Part shown: one piece after another, positions 10,901 through 20,301 of the stretch | Position numbering within the stretch: position 1 is the first letter of the stretch | Layout of the letters: every line of letters starts with the position of its first letter | Assembly (NCBI GenBank): GCA_002288455.1 | Contig: NEUS01000013.1 | Coordinates: forward strand, 1-51,816 | Length of the DNA stretch: 51,816 nucleotides | From: Opitutia bacterium Tous-C1TDCM | GTDB lineage: Bacteria; Verrucomicrobiota; Verrucomicrobiia; Opitutales; Opitutaceae | Direction: 5' to 3' | The notes under the pieces: generated by a model | Database searches by the model: none | What the model was told of the DNA's origin: nothing | What the model saw: the letters and a program-made list of their open reading frames with translations, nothing else | Made by a program: the position numbers and the translations under genes

Positions 10901-11073
10901 TGCAGGCGCTGGATCCGGGCCTGCCGTTCATTGCCACGACGGGGCTCGACGACCGGAACCGGATGGCGGAGCTGGCCGAGCTCGGGATCCGCGATGCTCT
11001 GGCCAAGCCTTTCGACCCGCGCGACGCCCTCGATTTGATCGCCGGCAAACTCGAACACCGGACCCGAGGTTGA
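7996..11073 (+). CDS. Hybrid histidine kinase with receiver domains at both ends
   Basis: A 1025-residue soluble protein: N-terminal receiver (VEDSELDAE, Asp56 in VISDFNLPQ, Lys in YLLKDRLG), then about four PAS/PAC units (residues 135-640), then a kinase core with H box SGIAHDLNNILAP (His663), N box LLNLCVNARDAM, G1 box VRDTGGGID and G2 box GTGLGLSTVLG. A C-terminal receiver follows (VVDDEESIR, Asp954 in IFTDLMMPT, Lys in LAKPFDP). No transmembrane helix is seen, so it should act in the cytoplasm. The N-terminal receiver suggests it is itself controlled by phosphorylation, plausibly through the kinase and receiver encoded just upstream with ATGA overlaps. No DNA-binding output is present anywhere in the operon. 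Confidence 0.95.
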   Translation: MNPAPRILLVEDSELDAELVMRALRRGDLEAEWRRVQTEPDFLAALAWNPALVISDFNLPQFSGQRALELLRGRGLAIPFIVVSGALGEEAAVEMMRLGAVDYLLKDRLGRLPAAVEAALAKSRLEAEAAAARAELAESQRMLSTLAGNLPGMAYRRKADSSGAMLYVSEGCRALTGYERAELEGDAAVAYADLIYPEDRVVREQRCETALVSRTSCGNEYRLRTRDGGTRWVADTARGIYLADGSLSHVEGFAQDITDRKSAVEALRQSEELHRSLIEASPDAIVVAEPDGCLVFASHQARRLFGFGAADSVDGVQVFNFISDADRPRALLNLRRILNDRAITSNVYRMQRRDGTPFEGEVNSALLQSPDGRPRGLVVVTRDVTERRRAEAALRESEARFSAVFEANPIGTALTRLDDGLFLDANEAYAKIFGLQREEILGAHSADLDAWVDRGERDRLLGRMQVSNAPVSAEVTFRRRNGEEFAAAISLAPIEVDGERIVLGLVADITARKHAETTLRESEERFRQVVETIHEVFWIVDGATGEVSYVSPAFERIWGRPPAEATQAGWLDSVFPEDRPRVEARVAHRGTGAGYDEIYRIQRPDGEVRWVHDRGFPLPAPDGRILRYVGIVEDITERKNLESQFLRAQRMESIGTLASGIAHDLNNILAPLLMVAPLLRQNLASEHDRELLGLVEQGAQRGASIVKQLLTFSRGVRGNRGAVQVRHLLKEIAALMRETFPREIAIVDAAAAGLRPIVADVTQLHQVLLNLCVNARDAMPGGGQLELGACNREVTAADRIAFPELPAGDYVELWVRDTGGGIDSALIDRIFEPFFTTKEIGRGTGLGLSTVLGIVKSHDGAVRVESELGRGSRFIVLLPAAPGDPDAAHAAAAPAGRRGRNELVLVVDDEESIRSVLRRVLEHSGYRVLCAANGQEGLAAYVAHRGQVDLIFTDLMMPTMSSISLIRAVQALDPGLPFIATTGLDDRNRMAELAELGIRDALAKPFDPRDALDLIAGKLEHRTRG

Positions 11074-11152
11074 CCGGGAGCGGATCCGTTTCGATTCCGC
11101 TTCCCAATACGCGATGAAGGCAGCTAAGCCGCCGGCGTCCGGCAGCCCGATC

Positions 11153-11183
11153 TCTCAACTTTCAGCTCTCAACCCTCAACTCC
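11153..11183 (-). repeat. Degenerate TTGAAAG-family intergenic repeat
   Basis: Read on the minus strand this stretch contains GTTGAGAGCTGAAAGTTGAG followed by AGATCGG. It resembles the tail of the units near 27580 and 51651. No GC hairpin is attached, so it looks like a decayed or partial copy. It lies in the 116-base gap between the convergent hybrid kinase gene and leuB. Confidence 0.45.
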
Positions 11184-11189
11184 TATACT

Positions 11190-13205
<2,016 letters not shown>

Positions 13206-13238
13206 GCGGTGGAGGGGGCGACGTGGCGGGGCGGGAAA

Positions 13239-13694
13239 CTAGGCGGCGGGCACGATCACCTTCAGCCCGGCGGCGGCGGCGAGCCGGCCCTGGCGATCGT
13301 CGAACGTGACGAACCGTTTCAGGCCCAGCTCAAGCGCGCTCGCGACGTGGAGCACATCCAGCGAACGCGTGCCGAGCCCGGGCGTGTGCAGGCGGGAGAA
13401 ATCGGCGGCGCGCTTGAGCACGGCGCGCCAGAGCAGGTCGGCGGGGGCGTAGCGGCCCTGCTCGAAATCGTCGTCCAGCGCCGCGAGCGCCGCCCGATAC
13501 CCGGCCTCGGGCAGCCAGCCGCGGTGCACCGCGAGGGCGAGACCGTTGATCAATTCGACCCGGCCATGCGGGGTGACGGCGAGCGGGCCGGTGAGCCTGG
13601 CGCGCCACGTGGCCATGGCGCGGGACTGCGGCTGGTGCAGGTAGAGCTTCAGCAGGGCGCTCGGGTCGGCGTAGAATTGGTCAGCGTTCGCCAC
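13239..13694 (-). CDS. PIN-domain ribonuclease toxin (VapC-like)
   Basis: A 151-residue PIN-domain protein, the toxin of a type II toxin-antitoxin pair; such proteins cleave RNA, often tRNA or rRNA. Acidic residues expected for Mg2+ binding are visible: Asp10 in YADPSALLKLY, Glu47 in GRVELING, Asp113 in RSLDVLHVASAL and Asp132/Asp133 in VTFDDRQGRLA. The length is slightly above the usual 130. The start overlaps the end of the antitoxin gene by 14 bases, the usual antitoxin-first order. It looks intact although both neighbours are decayed restriction-modification genes, which suggests selection to keep the pair or recent decay around it. Confidence 0.9.
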   Translation of the reverse strand: MANADQFYADPSALLKLYLHQPQSRAMATWRARLTGPLAVTPHGRVELINGLALAVHRGWLPEAGYRAALAALDDDFEQGRYAPADLLWRAVLKRAADFSRLHTPGLGTRSLDVLHVASALELGLKRFVTFDDRQGRLAAAAGLKVIVPAA

Positions 13695-13932
13695 GGTTGT
13701 CGTCGTGCAGGGCGCGGGCTTGGGCGGCGGTGAGCGGCGCGGGCTGGTGCGCGGTGAGCCGGGCCCAGTAATCGACGGGCGGGGCGGTCGGCGCGGGTGT
13801 CTCGGTGTGGAGGATGAGGCGGTAGCGGGTGCGGCCGTTCTCGGAGAGCAGCACCTCGCCCTGGGCCTCGACCAGTTTGCGCACCTTGGGGAAATGGTTG
13901 CGGAGATCGCGAATGGAAGCGGTGGCGGACAT
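13681..13932 (-). CDS. Phd/YefM-family antitoxin
   Basis: An 83-residue protein with a Phd-like N-terminal DNA-binding segment (SIRDLRNHFPKVRKLVEAQG) followed by EVLLSENGRTRYRLIL and a Pro-rich C-terminal tail that would bind the toxin. The ATG at 13932 gives the family-like start MSATASIRDLR. It precedes and overlaps the PIN toxin gene. It starts 17 bases after the end of the HsdM/HsdS remnant, so the pair was probably embedded in the restriction operon. Antitoxins of this type repress their own promoter; no operator was identified here. Confidence 0.85.
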   Translation of the reverse strand: MSATASIRDLRNHFPKVRKLVEAQGEVLLSENGRTRYRLILHTETPAPTAPPVDYWARLTAHQPAPLTAAQARALHDDNRGER

Positions 13933-13949
13933 CGTGAGACAGAAGTGTA

Positions 13950-14803
13950 TCACGCGCCGGGCGGCGTCAAGCCGGCGGCCATGCTGGGCGGGAAGGCGAT
14001 GGGAAGGGACTCGACCGGGAGCTTGCCCGAGATCAGGCGGGGGAGGAGGAAGTCGCGGGTCTTGCGCAGCCCAATTGTAGCCACGGAAAGCAGATCCCTA
14101 GATTTGATCATTGGCCCAACAATTGAGTCGAATTGCGCCTGTAGCTCTGCGGGAGGAATCAAAAGGGTTTGATAGGTCAGAAAACTCTCGAACTGGCAGT
14201 TGCTGATGCCGGTCGATTGAGTCCGGTAGATACCAACGAGGTCAGATGCATAATAGAGCTTGAGGACTTCGCCGCCCTTCTGGCCCTCGCTGCGGGCGAA
14301 CTCGGCGAGGAAGTATTCGTAGATCTGGCCGAAGAGGTCGCCGGTGGCGGTGGCGGGGATGTCGGCGAAGGTGCGGAGGAGTTGGCGCGGGAGGGACGGG
14401 TCGCTGCGGGTGAGGGCGACGTAGCCGTCCTTGGGGAGGACGCCGTCGAGCTCGGGTTTATGCTCCTCGATCGCGGTGAAGGCGGCCTTGAGGGCCTTGG
14501 CGATGTCCTTAGCTTCGGGGAGGTGGAGGAGGTGGTCGTAGCGGGCGTGGTCGGGCAGGTAGAAGCCGCATTTCTCGATGGCAATTTCGGAGAGGGATTT
14601 TCGCGGCGGGTGCCCTGGAGTTTTTGGTATTCGGCGACGATGGCGGCTTCGTGGCGGCGGTAGTTGCTATCGGCAAACCGGAGGAAAATGATGCCGAGGC
14701 CAGGGATGGAATACTCGGAGGCTTTGAGGTCGGAGTTGGCGCGGAGGGTGTCGGCGGCGTGCCAGAGATCGGCTTCGAGTTTCTTGAGCTGGGCTTTGGT
14801 CAT
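13950..14803 (-). pseudogene. hsdM: Fused remnant of type I methylase HsdM N-terminus and specificity subunit HsdS C-terminus
   Basis: From the ATG at 14803 the sequence reads MTKAQLKKLEADLWHAADTL and YSIPGLGIIFLRFADSNY, typical of HsdM. A one-base shift in an A run near 14600 moves the frame; the next frame goes on through SLSEIAIEKCGFYLPDHARY, LLRTFADIPATATGDLFGQI and EFARSEGQKGGE. In real HsdM this point leads into the methyltransferase domain, but here the frame continues directly into an HsdS C-terminal segment (GIYRTQSTGIS, PPAELQAQFDSIVGPM, RDFLLPRLISGKL). The methyltransferase catalytic motifs and both HsdS target-recognition domains are gone. It cannot methylate DNA. Confidence 0.88.
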
Positions 14804-14921
14804 GCGGGAAGAGGAAGGACGGGAGGACGGAGACGAGTGGCCGCAAGCGGCGCCGGCAACTGCGGGGTGGGGAGGAATTTTCGCGGTTGCGCGCCGGGGG
14901 AATCCCCGTGGATTGGCGCGC

Positions 14922-15557
14922 GTGAATCTCCACGTGCTCCCGGCCGGCCCGATCCAGACCAACGCCTATTTGCTGGTGGCCCCGGAACGGAAGGAAGCCG
15001 TCCTGATCGACGCCCCGGGCGACGTCTGGCCGGAGGTCAAAGCCATTCTCGCGGAAACCGGCTCGAAGCTGACCGAGCTCTGGCTCACGCACGGGCACTG
15101 GGACCACATGCAGGGCGGCGCCGAGGTCGTGCGGGAATCCGGCGCCTTGGTCCGCGCCCACGCCGACGATCGCGTGCTGATCGAAACTCCCGAGATCATG
15201 GAGCGTTTCATGGGCGAGACCCTGAATCTCGAACCCGTGAAGGTGTCCGCCTGGTTCGCGCCGCGCGAAACGCTTTCCGCTCTCGGCACCACCGTTGAGG
15301 TCCGGCACGTGCCCGGCCATTGCCCAGGCAACGTCCTCTTTTACTTCCCTGCCGCCGGCGCCGCCTTTGTCGGCGATGCTTTGTTCAACGGCAGCATCGG
15401 CCGCACGGATTTCCCCGGCGGCGACTACGACGTCCTCGTGAAATCGATCCGCGGGGAAATCTATTCGCTGCCGCCCGCCACCGTGGTATACCCCGGGCAC
15501 GGTCCGAAAACCACCGTCCAACAGGAGCGGACCGGCAACCCCTATGTCAGCGGCTGA
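14922..15557 (+). CDS. Metallo-beta-lactamase-fold hydrolase, glyoxalase II-like
   Basis: A 211-residue cytoplasmic hydrolase of the metallo-beta-lactamase fold. Zinc ligands are visible: LTHGHWDHMQG (His57, His59, Asp61, His62), a further His in VPGHCPGN, Asp in FVGDALFNGSIGRTD and His in VVYPGHGPKT. The GSIGRTD and YPGHGP signatures place it in the YcbL/glyoxalase II-like group; substrate not determinable. The GTG at 14922 was chosen because the family starts with a similar LHVLPAGPIQTNAYLL strand. Its end overlaps ribD by 14 bases, so the two are co-transcribed. Confidence 0.93.
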   Translation: MNLHVLPAGPIQTNAYLLVAPERKEAVLIDAPGDVWPEVKAILAETGSKLTELWLTHGHWDHMQGGAEVVRESGALVRAHADDRVLIETPEIMERFMGETLNLEPVKVSAWFAPRETLSALGTTVEVRHVPGHCPGNVLFYFPAAGAAFVGDALFNGSIGRTDFPGGDYDVLVKSIRGEIYSLPPATVVYPGHGPKTTVQQERTGNPYVSG

Positions 15558-16704
15558 TCACGAAGTCTTCATGCGCCGCGCGCTCGCGGCGGCGCGCGGC
15601 GTGTGGGGCACCACGCACCCCAATCCCATGGTCGGCGCCGTCATCGTCGAGGACGGCCAGGTCGTCGCCGAAGGCGCGACCGCGCCCGACGGCGGCCCGC
15701 ACGCGGAACGTCTCGCCTTGCTCGCCCGCGGCAAGCCGCCGCGTCCCGGCGCCGTGCTCTACGTTACCCTCGAACCCTGCTGCACGCACGGCCGCACCGG
15801 CGCTTGCACCGACGCCATCATCGCCTCCGGCATCAAGCGCGTCGTCGTCGGCGCGACCGATCCGAATCCGGCCCACGGCGGCCACGGTTTCGAAGTCCTG
15901 CGCGCCGCCGGCATCGAGGTGATCACCGGGGTGCTCGAGCGCGAATGCACCGACCTCAACCTGATCTTCAACCACTGGATCACGACCGGCGGTCCGCTGC
16001 TCGCGGCCAAGGCCGCGACCACGCTCGACGGGAAAATCGCCTGCCGCACGGCCGAGTCCCGCTGGATCACGAATCCCGCTTCGCGTGCCGACGTGCACCG
16101 GTGGCGGAAGCTGTTTCCCGGCATCGCGGTCGGCGCGATCACGATTCTGAAAGACAACCCGCGCCTCACCGCCCGCCGCGAAGGCGAACCGGAGTGGTCG
16201 CCGTGGCGTTTCGTCTTCGACGGCCTGCTCCGCACCGTCGTCGACAAGAATCCCCCTGCCGTCTTCACGGACGAATTCCGGGAAAAAACCATCGTTGTCA
16301 CCACGCCGCACGGCGGCCTTGGCTACGTCCGCAAACTGCGCGACCTGGGCCTCAAGGTCTGGATCTTCGATTCCCCGACCCAGCGTGTCTCGTTCGCCGA
16401 CTTCCGGAAAAAGTGCGCCGAGGAACGCATCTCCGGCGTTTACTTCGAGGGCGGCGCGCACCTCGTGAGCGAATTGCTCCGTTCCAAGCAGCTCGACTAC
16501 CTTTTTGCCTACCAGGCGCCGCTGCTTTTCGCCGACGACAAGGCCAAGACGATCTTCAGCGGCCTGCGGCCCGAGAAACCCGACCAAGCCGTGCGCCTCG
16601 CCGACCTGCGGCACGAGCTCTTCGACGGCGACGTCCTCACGCGCGGCCGCGTGGTTTACCCCGACAAATTCCAAGTCGACGAAACGGCTTTCGGCGCCCG
16701 TTGA
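15544..16704 (+). CDS. ribD: Bifunctional riboflavin biosynthesis deaminase/reductase
   Basis: Catalyses the deamination and side-chain reduction steps that turn the first GTP cyclohydrolase II product into the ribitylamino-uracil phosphate in riboflavin synthesis. Residues 1-145 form the deaminase with the zinc motifs PHAER (His53, Glu55) and EPCCTHGRTGAC (Cys79, Cys88) and the THPNPMVGAVIV start. The rest is the reductase (AKAATTLDGKIA, SRWITNPASR, GAITILKDNPRLT, FEGGAHLVSELL). The 386 residues fit a full-length fusion. No FMN riboswitch is seen ahead of it and no other rib genes are adjacent; it overlaps the upstream hydrolase gene. Confidence 0.95.
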   Translation: MSAADHEVFMRRALAAARGVWGTTHPNPMVGAVIVEDGQVVAEGATAPDGGPHAERLALLARGKPPRPGAVLYVTLEPCCTHGRTGACTDAIIASGIKRVVVGATDPNPAHGGHGFEVLRAAGIEVITGVLERECTDLNLIFNHWITTGGPLLAAKAATTLDGKIACRTAESRWITNPASRADVHRWRKLFPGIAVGAITILKDNPRLTARREGEPEWSPWRFVFDGLLRTVVDKNPPAVFTDEFREKTIVVTTPHGGLGYVRKLRDLGLKVWIFDSPTQRVSFADFRKKCAEERISGVYFEGGAHLVSELLRSKQLDYLFAYQAPLLFADDKAKTIFSGLRPEKPDQAVRLADLRHELFDGDVLTRGRVVYPDKFQVDETAFGAR

Positions 16705-16764
16705 CCGGTCCGTTTGCCCCGCCGGCCGTCAGGCCCGCGGCCTCCTCCGACTTCCGTTTTCCCC

Positions 16765-18546
16765 ATGCGCTTCCTTACCCCTGCCTGGCGGGCCCTTCCG
16801 GCCTGCTGCCTTGCCCTTGCTCTTTCGGCCCCGGCGCTCCGCGGCGCCGCCGACGAATATCCGCCGCATCCCGACTCGGTCCGCAAAGCCGACGTCCCCG
16901 CCGGCGAACTGATCAAGTTCGAATTCTCCGGTTCGAAGATTTTCCCCGGCACCGTGCGCGAGGTGACGGTGTATGTGCCGAAACAATACGACGGCACGAA
17001 ACCCGCCTGCGTCTATGTCAACCAGGACGGCGTGCAATGGAACGCCCCCGTCGTCTTCGACAACCTGCTCGCGCGCGGCGAGATCCCGGTGCTCATCGGC
17101 GTCTTCGTCCGGCCCGGCGTCGTCAAGTCGCCCGTCGGCGCCAAGGCCCTCGACCGCTTCAACCGCAGCTTCGAATACGACGGTCTCGGCGACGCCTACG
17201 CCCGTTTCCTGCTCGAGGAAGTGCTGCCCTTCGTGGAAACGAAAAAGACCGCCGACGGCCGGGCCATTTTGCTTTCGAAGTCCGGCAACGACCGCGCCAT
17301 CGGCGGCTCGAGCAGCGGCGCGATCGCGGCGTTCACCGCGGCGTGGGAACGCCCCGACGCTTTTTCCCGCGTCTTTAGTGTGGTCGGCACCTATGTCGGC
17401 CTGCGCGGCGGCGACCGCTACGGGACCCTTTTGCGCAAATTCGAGCCGCGGCCGCTGCGGATTTTCCTGCAGGACGGCGCCAACGACAACAACATCTACG
17501 GCGGCGACTGGTGGATGGCCAACCAGACGCTGCAGCGCACGCTGGCGTTCTCCGGCTACGACCACCGCCACGTCTGGGGCGAGGGCGGCCACAACGGCAA
17601 ACACGGCACGTCGCTGTTTCCCGACGCCATCCGCTACCTCTGGCAAGGCTGGCCGCAGCCCGTGCAGCTTGCCGCGCCGACCAAGAACAACGTCCTCAAC
17701 GCCGTGCTCATCCCCGGTGAAGGCTGGCAAAAAGTCGCCGACGGTTTCCGGCTGACCGAAGGCGCCGCGGCCAACGCGCAGGGCGAGGTCTTCTTCACCG
17801 ACCTCCCGAATTCCAAGGCGTATCGTATCGGCTTGGACGGTACCGTCGCCCAGGTCCGCGACAACACCCAACGCGCCAACGGCCAGGCCTTCGGGCCCGA
17901 CGGCCGGCTCTATGTCGTCGCCGCCGGCGCGCAGCAGGTCGTGGCGATCGATGCCGCGGGGAAATCGACGGTCGTGGCCGAGGGCATCGCGGGCAACGAC
18001 ATCGTCGTCGCCCACAACGGCAACGCGTACGTGACGAATCCGCCGGCCGGCAGCAGCAACGAGCCGAGCAAGGTCTGGCTGCTCAAGCCCGACGGCACCA
18101 AGCAGGTCGTCGACACCGGCCTGCGTTTCGCCAACGGCGTCGCGCTGTCCACCGACCAGACGTTGCTCTACGTCGCGGACTACCGCTCGCGTTGGGTTTA
18201 CAGCTACCAGATCCAGGCCGACGGCACCCTCGCGCACAAGCAGCGGTACTATTGGCTGGTCGAGGACGACACGATCGACGACAGCCGCGCCGACGGCATG
18301 AAGGTCGACCGCGAGGGCCGCCTCTACGTTGCCACTTACTCCGGCATCCAAATCTGCGACCAACCCGGCCGGGTGAACGCGATCATCCCGACGCCCAACG
18401 GCAAGATCACCAACCTGGTTTTCGGCGGTCCGAATTCCGACATCCTCTACGCCACCTGCGCGGACGCCGTGTACAAGCGGCGCGTCAAAACGGTCGGCGC
18501 CCACGCCTGGGCCGCGCCGATCAAGCCGCCGACGCCGCGGCTGTGA
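16765..18546 (+). CDS. Secreted esterase fused to SMP-30/gluconolactonase-like beta-propeller
   Basis: A 593-residue exported protein. The first 25-28 residues are a signal peptide (WRALPACCLALALSAPALRG). Residues 50-325 are an alpha/beta hydrolase of the enterochelin esterase/esterase D type: REVTVYVPKQYDG, the nucleophile elbow GGSSSGAIAAF, an acid in LQDGANDNN and the catalytic His in GEGGHNGKHG. Residues 335-590 form a beta-propeller of the SMP-30/gluconolactonase/LRE family (NGQAFGPDGRLYVV, NDIVVAHNGNAYVTNPP, FANGVALSTDQTLLYVAD, DGMKVDREGRLYVATYSGI), with Asn and Asp residues in places where the family binds metal. The fusion suggests breakdown of an acylated sugar or lignocellulose ester in the periplasm. 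It is followed by a porin gene in the same direction. Confidence 0.88.
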   Translation: MRFLTPAWRALPACCLALALSAPALRGAADEYPPHPDSVRKADVPAGELIKFEFSGSKIFPGTVREVTVYVPKQYDGTKPACVYVNQDGVQWNAPVVFDNLLARGEIPVLIGVFVRPGVVKSPVGAKALDRFNRSFEYDGLGDAYARFLLEEVLPFVETKKTADGRAILLSKSGNDRAIGGSSSGAIAAFTAAWERPDAFSRVFSVVGTYVGLRGGDRYGTLLRKFEPRPLRIFLQDGANDNNIYGGDWWMANQTLQRTLAFSGYDHRHVWGEGGHNGKHGTSLFPDAIRYLWQGWPQPVQLAAPTKNNVLNAVLIPGEGWQKVADGFRLTEGAAANAQGEVFFTDLPNSKAYRIGLDGTVAQVRDNTQRANGQAFGPDGRLYVVAAGAQQVVAIDAAGKSTVVAEGIAGNDIVVAHNGNAYVTNPPAGSSNEPSKVWLLKPDGTKQVVDTGLRFANGVALSTDQTLLYVADYRSRWVYSYQIQADGTLAHKQRYYWLVEDDTIDDSRADGMKVDREGRLYVATYSGIQICDQPGRVNAIIPTPNGKITNLVFGGPNSDILYATCADAVYKRRVKTVGAHAWAAPIKPPTPRL

Positions 18547-18710
18547 GCGGATCGGGCAGCATGCCGGTGCGGCACTTCCGGAATTCGTGCCCGCACCGCG
18601 CTCCGACGCGACCCACCTCATGCCCACGGCCCTAGTTTTGGAACCCGACCACGGCTGCCAGCGACTTGGTTTCCTCTCGTCCAAGAGACAGCGGACATTG
18701 GTCTGATCCC

Positions 18711-20231
18711 ATGCGAGCCCTCCTGCTAGCCGTTCCGGCGCTCCTCTTCAGTACGCCGGCCGCGGCCCTCCAAACTCCGGACCGCGTGCTCAAGGCCAAC
18801 ATGCAGGTCGAGTATCTGCGTGAACCCGCGCGGGCGGATTCCTGGTCCGAGTGGTTCGCGCGCGGCACGCTTCACGGGCGGGTCCGGCTGCACGGGTTCG
18901 CGTGGGATTGGGAAACCGCAAAGACCGCGGGGACGGGCCAGACGCGGGACAACGCGATGCTCGGCGCGGGGGGCAGCGTGGTTTTCCGGACTGCGCGATG
19001 GCACGGCTGGAGCGCGACGGTGGGCGGCTACTCGACCGTGCCGTTGCTGCAGGAGAATACGGCTGCGCAGGTGCCGCAGACCAATTTCGGCCGGGCCGGC
19101 AAGGACACGTACCGCACGCGGCTCGACGGTTCCGAGGCCGCGATCCATGTGCTCGCGGAAGCATTCGCGGAGTACCGCTCGGCGGATTGGACCCTCCGGG
19201 CGGGGCGGCAGCCAATCGACACGGCGCTCCTGGCCTCGAACGACACCAAGATGGTGCCGCAGACCTTCGAGGCCGTGCGCGCGGAGCTGCGGGCCGTCCC
19301 GCGCACCACGTTGACCGCGGCCTTCGTGCGGCGGCAGAAACTGCGCGACCACACGACCTACCACAGCGTGCTGGCTTACGAGAAATCCACGGGCAACGAC
19401 GACTCCGGGGCCCATCGCGGGCTCACGCCGCGGAACCTTGCGCGCGGCGGCAAGGACGACGAGCCGGCGATTCTGCACTGGACCGCCGAGACCCGGCCGA
19501 CGAAGCCCGTGCGCCTTGCGCTCGAGTATGTGGGCGTGCCGGGCGCTTTCGCGCTCGTGGTCGGCGACGCCGCCGCCGAGTTCAAGCTTGGCGCCGGGTG
19601 GACGTTGACGCCCGGGGTGCGGTGGCTGCGGCAATTCGATCGCGGGGCCGGCGCCATCGGCGGCGCGGCGATCTCGGGCGCGTTCGCCCTCGACCGGACC
19701 TTCACCGCGAGCGCCGCCGACCGGCGCAAACTGGACTCGTACCGTGATCCCCAAAGCGTCGACGGCGGTCTCGGCGCCGCGCGGGTGGCACTGGCGCGGG
19801 GCCCGTGGGTCTTCAGCGCCGCCGTCTCGAACATCGCGGACGAAGCGGACATCGTCGCGCCCTGGCGAGGATTTCCCACCGGCGGATTCACGCGTCTCAT
19901 GGGCCAGGTCGACTGGCTCGCCGGCACGCGCAACCGGGTGGCGCGGGTCGACTACGATTTCGGGAAAACACGGCTCACTTCCGCGTTGAAGGCGATGGGC
20001 GCCGGCGGGTGGAGCGATTGCGACGACCGCAAAGTCGACGAAGGCACCGTGACGCTCACCGACCGGCGCGTGCTCGCGTTCGACGTCGTCGCTTCCTTCC
20101 ATCGTCTCCCGCAAACGGAATTCAAGCTGCGCGCGGCGGTGGTGCGGGCGGACGCGAAACCTGCGGCGACCGACCGGCGCAACTACGAGTCGTACCGGGA
20201 GGTGCGGCTCGAAATGAACCATCTGTTCTAG
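18711..20231 (+). CDS. OprD-family outer membrane porin
   Basis: A 506-residue protein with a short signal peptide (LLLAVPALLFSTPAAA) and an amphipathic beta-strand pattern ending in Phe, as expected for an outer membrane barrel. The stretch DWTLRAGRQPIDTALLASND followed by MVPQTFEAVRAE matches the substrate-channel signature of OprD-type specific porins. OprD-like channels admit small charged nutrients such as amino acids or aromatic acids; the substrate here is not known. It lies 164 bases downstream of the secreted esterase/SMP-30 gene on the same strand, so the two could serve one uptake route, although the gap allows separate promoters. No terminator is evident between them. Confidence 0.85.
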   Translation: MRALLLAVPALLFSTPAAALQTPDRVLKANMQVEYLREPARADSWSEWFARGTLHGRVRLHGFAWDWETAKTAGTGQTRDNAMLGAGGSVVFRTARWHGWSATVGGYSTVPLLQENTAAQVPQTNFGRAGKDTYRTRLDGSEAAIHVLAEAFAEYRSADWTLRAGRQPIDTALLASNDTKMVPQTFEAVRAELRAVPRTTLTAAFVRRQKLRDHTTYHSVLAYEKSTGNDDSGAHRGLTPRNLARGGKDDEPAILHWTAETRPTKPVRLALEYVGVPGAFALVVGDAAAEFKLGAGWTLTPGVRWLRQFDRGAGAIGGAAISGAFALDRTFTASAADRRKLDSYRDPQSVDGGLGAARVALARGPWVFSAAVSNIADEADIVAPWRGFPTGGFTRLMGQVDWLAGTRNRVARVDYDFGKTRLTSALKAMGAGGWSDCDDRKVDEGTVTLTDRRVLAFDVVASFHRLPQTEFKLRAAVVRADAKPAATDRRNYESYREVRLEMNHLF

Positions 20232-20301
20232 GCGATGCGATCGGTGCCGGCTTGCCGGCGCCAGCGGTATAGGACGAGGCGCAAAGCGGCGGTGCCTGGG
20301 A

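Noticed and set aside
7951..11058. Minus-strand frame of more than 1000 codons opposite the hybrid kinase
   Set aside because: Antisense shadow; no recognisable domains.
11074..11110. Hairpin GGAGCGGA/TCCGCTTCC after the hybrid kinase as a terminator
   Set aside because: The stem is imperfect and there is no T run on either strand.
14177..14962. A 261-codon frame starting upstream of the HsdM start
   Set aside because: Only residues from the ATG at 14803 to about 14600 are HsdM-like; the remainder of that frame is out-of-frame Ser/Pro-rich sequence.
15400..15544. Possible FMN riboswitch before ribD
   Set aside because: ribD overlaps the upstream coding sequence, leaving no leader, and no conserved RFN-type stems are seen.
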